Origin: Thermoplasmata archaeon UBA184 | Lineage (GTDB): Archaea; Thermoplasmatota; Thermoplasmata; Lutacidiplasmatales; UBA184 | Length of the DNA stretch: 16,636 nt | NCBI GenBank assembly: GCA_002495185.1 | Contig: DAEB01000029.1 | Coordinates: 32,929 to 49,564 of the forward strand | Reading direction: 5' to 3' | Shown: in pieces, positions 12,744 to 16,636 of the stretch | How positions within the stretch are numbered: the first letter of the stretch is position 1 | Layout of the letters: every line of letters begins with the position of its first letter | The notes under the pieces: generated by a model | The model's database searches: none | Told to the model about the DNA's origin: nothing | Seen by the model: the letters and a program-made list of their open reading frames with translations, nothing else | Program-made: the position numbers and the translations under genes

Positions 12744-14138
12744 ATGGGGGAGCTCTCCGACGCGGAAGGGAACCTCTACCATACGGTCGCCCGATTGGGA
12801 CAGCACTCCCCGTTCGTAGAAGTTCTCGGGGAGGCGGTCACAGGACTTTCGATCCACACGAACGGCCGAACGTCGACCTTTCAGACGCCCCCCCATGTCC
12901 GAGGGGCGGTCTTCCGGGCCTGGACCGGGACCGGTTGGACCGAAGTGTGCATCTCGGGGCTCGACACTCCTTCGCTCCGGTACGCCGAGGGGGCGCTGGA
13001 GCGGGTCCTCGCGCACCGGCCACCGCGCCAACCACCTCCGGGGGCTCCCTCGACCGCCCGGATCGAGAAGTCCACTCCCACCCCCCGCCCCATCACCGAT
13101 ATGGGGGAGGAAGAGATGCTTCGGCTCGCCCAGGACGCATTCTCCTGGACCGCGGGAGTCCCGGACATCCACGAGACCGAGGTCCAGATTGGCTGGCGGC
13201 TAGACGAACGGCTGTACCTCAACTCGGCCGGAGCGCGGTGCCTGCAATCCATCTGCCGGGTGCGCGCCCAGGTCGCAGCGATCGCTCAGGAGAATGGACG
13301 GGTCAGCTCGGACCGTGTCGTCCACGGCGGGGTGGGCGGACGGGAGCTTCTCAACGGGGTGACGCCCGACAAGGTCCGTAAGGCGGCGGAAACGGCACGA
13401 GCGCTCCTGCGGGCCAAGGCCCCTCCGAGCGGGCGTCTCAACGTCCTACTCTCTCCCAGCATGACGGGCTACTTCGCGCACGAATCGTTCGGGCATGGCG
13501 CCGAGGCCGACCAGTTCGTCCGGAACCGCTCCTACCTCCAGCCGCTGCTCGGAAAGCTGGTCGGCCCCGAGATCCTCACGATCGTCGACAACGGGAGTTA
13601 TACCGGCGCCTGGAGCGAAATCTACGCGGACGACGAGGGCCATCCTGCGCAGCGGACGGTCCTCGTCGACCGCGGCCGGTTCGTCGGCGCCCTCCACGAC
13701 CGGGACACGGCGGCGGCCCTGGGGGCCGAGCCAACGGGGAACACGCGCCGCTCCGACGTCTTCAGCCGCGCCTATGTCCGGATGACGAACACCTACGTCG
13801 AACCCGGCACGAGCACGTACGACGAACTCGTCAAGGAGGCCGGGAACGGAGTCCTGCTGGAGTCAGGGACCGGTGGGATCGAGGACCCCCAGGGCGGTCA
13901 GATCCAGATCAAGGCGCGCATGGGCCATTTGATCGAGAACGGGAGGGTCACCGACCTCGTCTCCTCCATGGCGCTCTCCGGGCGAGTGCTCGAGTTTCTC
14001 TCCTCCATCCGCGGAGTGAGCCGGAAGGAGGACTTCGTCCTCGATTCGGGAAGCTGTGGCAAGGGCCGGACCGACCTCCTCCCGAACTCGGCCGGCGGGC
14101 CGTACCTGCTCGCGTCGGCGGTGGTCGGACAGGCATGA
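12744..14138 (+). CDS. tldD: TldD-type zinc metalloprotease subunit
   Basis: TldD is the catalytic half of the TldD/TldE peptidase, which degrades unfolded peptides and, in bacteria, matures modified peptides such as microcin B17 or degrades CcdA. The 464-aa protein has the zinc motif HESFGH (246-251) with Glu247 as catalytic base, followed by GAEADQF, and the third zinc ligand Cys438 in DSGSCGKG near the C-terminus. The family motif VRMTNTYVEPG (345-355) is present, as is SGTGGIEDPQGGQIQI (374-389). Residues 100-120, rich in Pro, mark the linker between the N-terminal and catalytic domains. The start ATG 12744 sits behind a TATA box. The stop overlaps tldE by 4 nt, as expected for an obligate heterodimer. 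No precursor peptide for a modified-peptide pathway is evident nearby. Confidence 0.92.
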   Translation: MGELSDAEGNLYHTVARLGQHSPFVEVLGEAVTGLSIHTNGRTSTFQTPPHVRGAVFRAWTGTGWTEVCISGLDTPSLRYAEGALERVLAHRPPRQPPPGAPSTARIEKSTPTPRPITDMGEEEMLRLAQDAFSWTAGVPDIHETEVQIGWRLDERLYLNSAGARCLQSICRVRAQVAAIAQENGRVSSDRVVHGGVGGRELLNGVTPDKVRKAAETARALLRAKAPPSGRLNVLLSPSMTGYFAHESFGHGAEADQFVRNRSYLQPLLGKLVGPEILTIVDNGSYTGAWSEIYADDEGHPAQRTVLVDRGRFVGALHDRDTAAALGAEPTGNTRRSDVFSRAYVRMTNTYVEPGTSTYDELVKEAGNGVLLESGTGGIEDPQGGQIQIKARMGHLIENGRVTDLVSSMALSGRVLEFLSSIRGVSRKEDFVLDSGSCGKGRTDLLPNSAGGPYLLASAVVGQA

Positions 14139-15547
14139 GTCAGGCCCGGCTCGGCGATGCGGCTGCCTTTCGCGTGGTCGACCAGCTCGTCGGCAAAGAG
14201 CCTTGGGAGGTCTTCGGCGAGAGGATCCGCCGCTACGAGATTCACCTGAGCGGAGGGAAGGTCGAGATGACGCGCGGCCCGATCGCTCTCGAGGGATACG
14301 ACATTCGCGTCTTCCGGCCGAACGACCACGGAACCGGTGTCGGCTCCTACGCGTCGACCGATTTCTCCCCGGAGGGCGTCACGTCCACGGTGGAGGTCGC
14401 CGAACGCTCGGCGAAGTACGCGACCTTCCCTTCCCCGCGGGTCGACCTACCCTCCGGTCGCGGAGCGACCGGCGGGATCGTGGAGGTGCTCGACCGCGGC
14501 CTCTGGGAGTACCCGATGGACTCTCTCGATGTGTACGTCGCCTCGCTGGTCCAAGCGTTCGAAGGGCGTAAAGAGTTCGCCCTCAGTTTCGGCTCGGTCC
14601 GGGCGACGCTCGTGGAGACCTCGATCTGCAACTCGGCCGGGCTGCGGACGGGCTACGGCCATACCACGGTGGACCTCGAGGTAGGTGTCAAGGCGTTCGG
14701 AGGTCCGGAGGGGCCCGCGCCGGGGGAGTACTGGGTCAACGAGTCCGACCGGCGGCTCCGTCCCGCCGAGCTCGGGATCCGTGTCCCAGAATGGTGCCGG
14801 TACGCCGAGGACGTCCGCCGCGGTCGCCCCCCTCCAACGGGCGAGATGCCGGTGGTCCTCCCGGCCCCCGTCCTCGCCGGCATCCTTCCGGCGGTCTTCG
14901 GCGGGAAGTTCACGGGCCCCGCCCGGATTCGCGGAATGGCGCCCCGGCCCGGTGCGACACTTGCATCGGAGCTGATTACGGTCCTCGACGACGGGCGGGT
15001 TCCCTGGGCACCGATGTCTTCGCCTGTCGACGACGAGGGGATTCCCCAGCGCCGTCGGACGCTGCTCGAACATGGGGTGGTCTCCGAGCTCCTCTACGAC
15101 CTGTTGCATGCAGGGGCGTACGACACGAAACCTACCGGCAACGCCTTCCGGGGCTCGGCGAGCGGCTTTCGCAGCTGGTACCGGTTCCTCTTTCCTCCGA
15201 CCGCCCTCCCTTCCACCCTGTCGGTCGCGAGTGGCCAGGGCGGGACCGACACCGAGATCATCGAGGCGGCCCGGGAGGGCGTTCTCATCCAGGAGATCGG
15301 GTGGGCCTCTCCGGACCCCCTCACGGGGGCGTTTGGAGGGGAGATCCGCCTCGGCTACCGCATCCGGAACGGCGAGCTCGCAGAACCCATCCGGGGTGGG
15401 ACGGTCGGGGGCGTCGCCCTGGCTCCAGAGGGTTCTCCCTCGCTGATGACCCAACTGGTGGCGGTCGGTTCCCGGGTTGGCTTCTCGGAACCCGTGTCCT
15501 CCCCGCCGCTGCTCGTCAAGTCCCTCCCCGTCGGGGGCGAGCTCTAG
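14135..15547 (+). CDS. tldE: TldE/PmbA-type non-catalytic protease subunit
   Basis: TldE (PmbA) pairs with TldD and lines the peptide channel without zinc. The 470-aa protein is a homologue of the preceding gene, but it lacks HExxxH: the equivalent region reads PVVLPAPVLAGILPAVFGG. Shared family features include SVRATLVETSICNSAGLRTGYGHTTVDLEV, PMSSPVDDEG (about 290-299), GNAFRGSASG and the C-terminal LTGAFGGEIRLGYRIRNGEL. The ATG at 14135 overlaps the tldD stop (ATGA), so translation is coupled. It ends 23 nt from the convergent zinc-ribbon gene. Confidence 0.9.
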   Translation: MSQARLGDAAAFRVVDQLVGKEPWEVFGERIRRYEIHLSGGKVEMTRGPIALEGYDIRVFRPNDHGTGVGSYASTDFSPEGVTSTVEVAERSAKYATFPSPRVDLPSGRGATGGIVEVLDRGLWEYPMDSLDVYVASLVQAFEGRKEFALSFGSVRATLVETSICNSAGLRTGYGHTTVDLEVGVKAFGGPEGPAPGEYWVNESDRRLRPAELGIRVPEWCRYAEDVRRGRPPPTGEMPVVLPAPVLAGILPAVFGGKFTGPARIRGMAPRPGATLASELITVLDDGRVPWAPMSSPVDDEGIPQRRRTLLEHGVVSELLYDLLHAGAYDTKPTGNAFRGSASGFRSWYRFLFPPTALPSTLSVASGQGGTDTEIIEAAREGVLIQEIGWASPDPLTGAFGGEIRLGYRIRNGELAEPIRGGTVGGVALAPEGSPSLMTQLVAVGSRVGFSEPVSSPPLLVKSLPVGGEL

Positions 15548-15570
15548 GCCCGCGCGGGGGCGGGTTGGAC

Positions 15571-15804
15571 CTACTTTCCCTCGGGCAGCGCGAGCAAGAT
15601 CGTGTGGCAGTGTGCGCACCGCTGGCCGGGAAGGTTTGCGGAGAAGGTCCCCCCGAACCCGGTCCCGACCAGGACCTCGAGTCCCTTGGGGCGGAACCGC
15701 GAAGTCGATCCCTGATGCGACCAGAAGAGCCCCGAGCCGTTCGTGGTGGTCACGAAGCCGGGTTCTAGAGGACCCCCGCACACGCTGCACTTTCCGTTCG
15801 GCAT
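15571..15804 (-). CDS. Small zinc-ribbon protein (DUF6487-like)
   Basis: The 77-aa protein has two CxxC pairs, C6/C9 (KCSVCGGPLEPG) and C63/C66 (RCAHCHTI), placed to hold one zinc. Between them is a small beta-rich domain with a tryptophan (LFWSHQG). This layout resembles the DUF6487 group, from memory. I choose ATG 15804: the first cysteine pair follows within five residues, and a TATA-like AAAGATA (15839-15845) predicts a start about 12 nt upstream of it. The frame stays open to an ATG at 15891, but the added sequence (Pro/Ser-rich) is not family-like. Function is unknown; it is convergent with tldE. Confidence 0.72.
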   Translation of the reverse strand: MPNGKCSVCGGPLEPGFVTTTNGSGLFWSHQGSTSRFRPKGLEVLVGTGFGGTFSANLPGQRCAHCHTILLALPEGK

Positions 15805-15838
15805 CGGGTCAACCCGTGGCGCGCGCACGTGACCCAGG

Positions 15839-15845
15839 TATCTTT
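15839..15845 (-). promoter_or_regulatory. TATA-like box of the small zinc-ribbon gene
   Basis: The minus strand reads AAAGATA, centred 38 nt before ATG 15804, which gives a leader of about 12 nt. A small inverted repeat CGGGT/ACCCG (15805-15816) lies in that leader. Confidence 0.4.
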
Positions 15846-15906
15846 CGTTTGCGCTTGGGGAGGACGAGGGAGGGACTCGCACTTCCGCCACCTCTCCCGT
15901 CGTCGG

Positions 15907-15947
15907 AAAAAGACGACCCCCGCGGGGCCGGGTACCCTGCGGGGGTC
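15907..15947 (-). terminator. Hairpin plus T-run terminator of the right-edge operon
   Basis: On the minus strand a perfect 9-bp stem, GACCCCCGC / GCGGGGGTC (15939-15947 with 15915-15923), encloses a 15-nt loop. It is followed after GTC by TTTTT (15907-15911). It lies 38 nt downstream of the 69-aa gene's stop and ends the two-gene transcript starting near 16573. Confidence 0.65.
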
Positions 15948-15985
15948 AGGTCATCGTGAATCGGATGATGTCGACCATCGGAATC

Positions 15986-16195
15986 TCACCGATTTTCCTC
16001 GAGCAGGCGGATCTCGGGCTTGTGGCCACCGGACCGATAGGCTGGCATCAGCCAGCTCGGCCAGCCTTCGAGCGCGAACGACCGCGATGTCGCCGGCGGC
16101 GGGGCCACCGCGAGAAGGAGCTGACGGGACGCTACTTGCGCGCGCTCCGGGTTCGGAGGGTCGCTCGGAAGCCTCGGTCGCTCGTACCGCAACAT
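15986..16195 (-). CDS. Small protein of unknown function, translationally coupled to the upstream zinc-ribbon gene
   Basis: A 69-aa frame starts at ATG 16193-16195, which overlaps the TGA of the preceding gene (TGATG). It ends at TGA 15986-15988 and is followed 38 nt later by a good terminator. This layout is the main evidence that it is real. The N-terminal half is Pro/Arg-rich (MLRYERPRLPSDPPNPERAQ). The C-terminal half, with EGWPSWLMPAYRSGGHKPEI, looks more like a folded motif. There are no cysteines, no membrane segment and no family I recognise. The same frame is open further upstream, but that part is the shadow of the zinc-ribbon gene. A spurious frame remains possible. Confidence 0.5.
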   Translation of the reverse strand: MLRYERPRLPSDPPNPERAQVASRQLLLAVAPPPATSRSFALEGWPSWLMPAYRSGGHKPEIRLLEENR

Positions 16196-16569
16196 CAGAG
16201 TACCTCGCCGAGGTCGGGCGGGGGCAGCCAGGGAACGCCCAGTCCCCGGGACCGGGCCGTTTCGTGAACTCGCGCTGCCTGGACGGTCACGAGCGGGTCG
16301 ACCTGGAGAAGCTCGCCATCCGACGGAATCCCGAAGCGGGGGGACTTCTGGGGGGCCGTCACGCGGACGATATCCCCATCCGAGGATGCAGGAAGGCTGA
16401 CCACCGGGAAGTTCCCCGTAACGACGAGGGGGCACTCGCGAGGAGCCCGGTGCTTGAACCCGTACTTGCGACCCTCGTGAACCTGACCGCAGGAGGGGCA
16501 GACGTGGGAGACTTGGAGCATCGCTCCGATCCCCCCGAGGTAGGCGCCGCTCTCCAGGGTTTGGCTCAT
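16195..16569 (-). CDS. Zinc-ribbon-like protein of unknown function
   Basis: The 124-aa protein has a cysteine/histidine cluster near the N-terminus: CPSC (24-27), His31, His39 and Cys46 (KHRAPRECP). This looks like a small zinc knuckle or a partial zinc ribbon. The rest (TGNFPVVSLPASSDGDIVRV and after) appears beta-rich and is followed by a Pro-rich end. I do not recognise the family. The start ATG 16569 fits a TTTAAGTA box centred 30 nt upstream (leader about 4 nt); an internal ATG at codon 17 is less likely. The gene is first in a two-gene unit, coupled by TGATG to a 69-aa protein. A perfect 18-bp AT palindrome lies just upstream of the TATA box, suggesting specific regulation. Confidence 0.68.
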   Translation of the reverse strand: MSQTLESGAYLGGIGAMLQVSHVCPSCGQVHEGRKYGFKHRAPRECPLVVTGNFPVVSLPASSDGDIVRVTAPQKSPRFGIPSDGELLQVDPLVTVQAARVHETARSRGLGVPWLPPPDLGEVL

Positions 16570-16593
16570 GGTGATGGGGTATCTGTCGAACTT

Positions 16594-16604
16594 GATACTT
16601 AAAC
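16594..16604 (-). promoter_or_regulatory. TATA box of the right-edge zinc-ribbon operon
   Basis: The minus strand reads GTTTAAGTATC, centred near 16599. This predicts a transcription start near 16573, 4 nt before ATG 16569. Confidence 0.6.
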
Positions 16605-16612
16605 GTCCGCCA

Positions 16613-16630
16613 TTATTTTGTACAAAATAA
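16613..16630. promoter_or_regulatory. Perfect 18-bp palindrome, candidate regulator binding site
   Basis: TTATTTTGTACAAAATAA equals its own reverse complement over all 18 bp and has only two G/C bases in a GC-rich window. Its centre is about 22 nt upstream of the TATA centre of the zinc-ribbon operon, a position used by archaeal activators or repressors. It may also serve a divergent gene beyond the right edge. Confidence 0.6.
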
Positions 16631-16636
16631 CTTCAT

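Noticed and set aside
14447..15790. 447-codon frame antisense to tldE
   Set aside because: No motifs and a composition typical of antisense frames in GC-rich DNA; it also spans the tldE/zinc-ribbon junction.

Overview
The window is GC-rich and gene-dense, with no rRNA, tRNA, CRISPR array or insertion sequence that I can see. It looks archaeal. Several genes have an AT-rich TATA-like box centred about 26 nt upstream of a plausible start codon, giving leaderless or near-leaderless mRNAs. The gene set also fits archaea: a GH15 glucoamylase/trehalase, ROK glucokinase, ComA-type phosphosulfolactate synthase, and a DUF217-like VapB with a PIN-domain VapC. A GC-rich Thermoplasmatota lineage would fit, but that is inference; no phylogenetic marker is present.

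Layout. (1) 1-3184 (+) is a glucan-use block: the tail of an upstream gene (possibly GH57), a GH15 glucoamylase/trehalase and a ROK glucokinase, together taking alpha-glucan or trehalose to glucose 6-phosphate. (2) 3215-8569 (-) is a five-gene collinear run, in transcription order: alkaline-phosphatase-superfamily phosphodiesterase, APS kinase (cysC), ATP sulfurylase (sat), a ComA phosphosulfolactate synthase fused to a C-terminal winged helix, and an SDR oxidoreductase. Sat and CysC make PAPS. ComA joins sulfite to phosphoenolpyruvate. No PAPS reductase, ComB or ComC is in view. (3) 8570-9520 holds a regulatory interval and a vapBC toxin-antitoxin pair with a 16-bp AT palindrome just before vapB. 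(4) 9521-11209 contains a four-TM membrane protein flanked by two long non-coding intervals rich in inverted repeats. The second carries another copy of the vapB palindrome core. (5) 11210-12619 has a branched-chain aminotransferase (+) convergent with a VOC metalloprotein (-). (6) 12744-15547 (+) is the tldD-tldE metalloprotease pair, overlapping by 4 nt. (7) 15571-16636 (-) has a small two-CxxC zinc-ribbon protein, then a two-gene operon of unknown function (zinc-ribbon protein plus a coupled 69-aa protein) closed by a hairpin/T-run terminator. A perfect 18-bp AT palindrome lies upstream of its TATA box.

The strongest candidates for something undescribed are the ComA-winged-helix fusion within the sulfate-activation cluster, the shared palindrome near vapBC and in the empty 10.6-11.2 kb interval, and the palindrome-controlled two-gene operon at the right edge. 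TATA spacing also revises two start codons (phosphodiesterase, VOC protein) to internal GTG codons.
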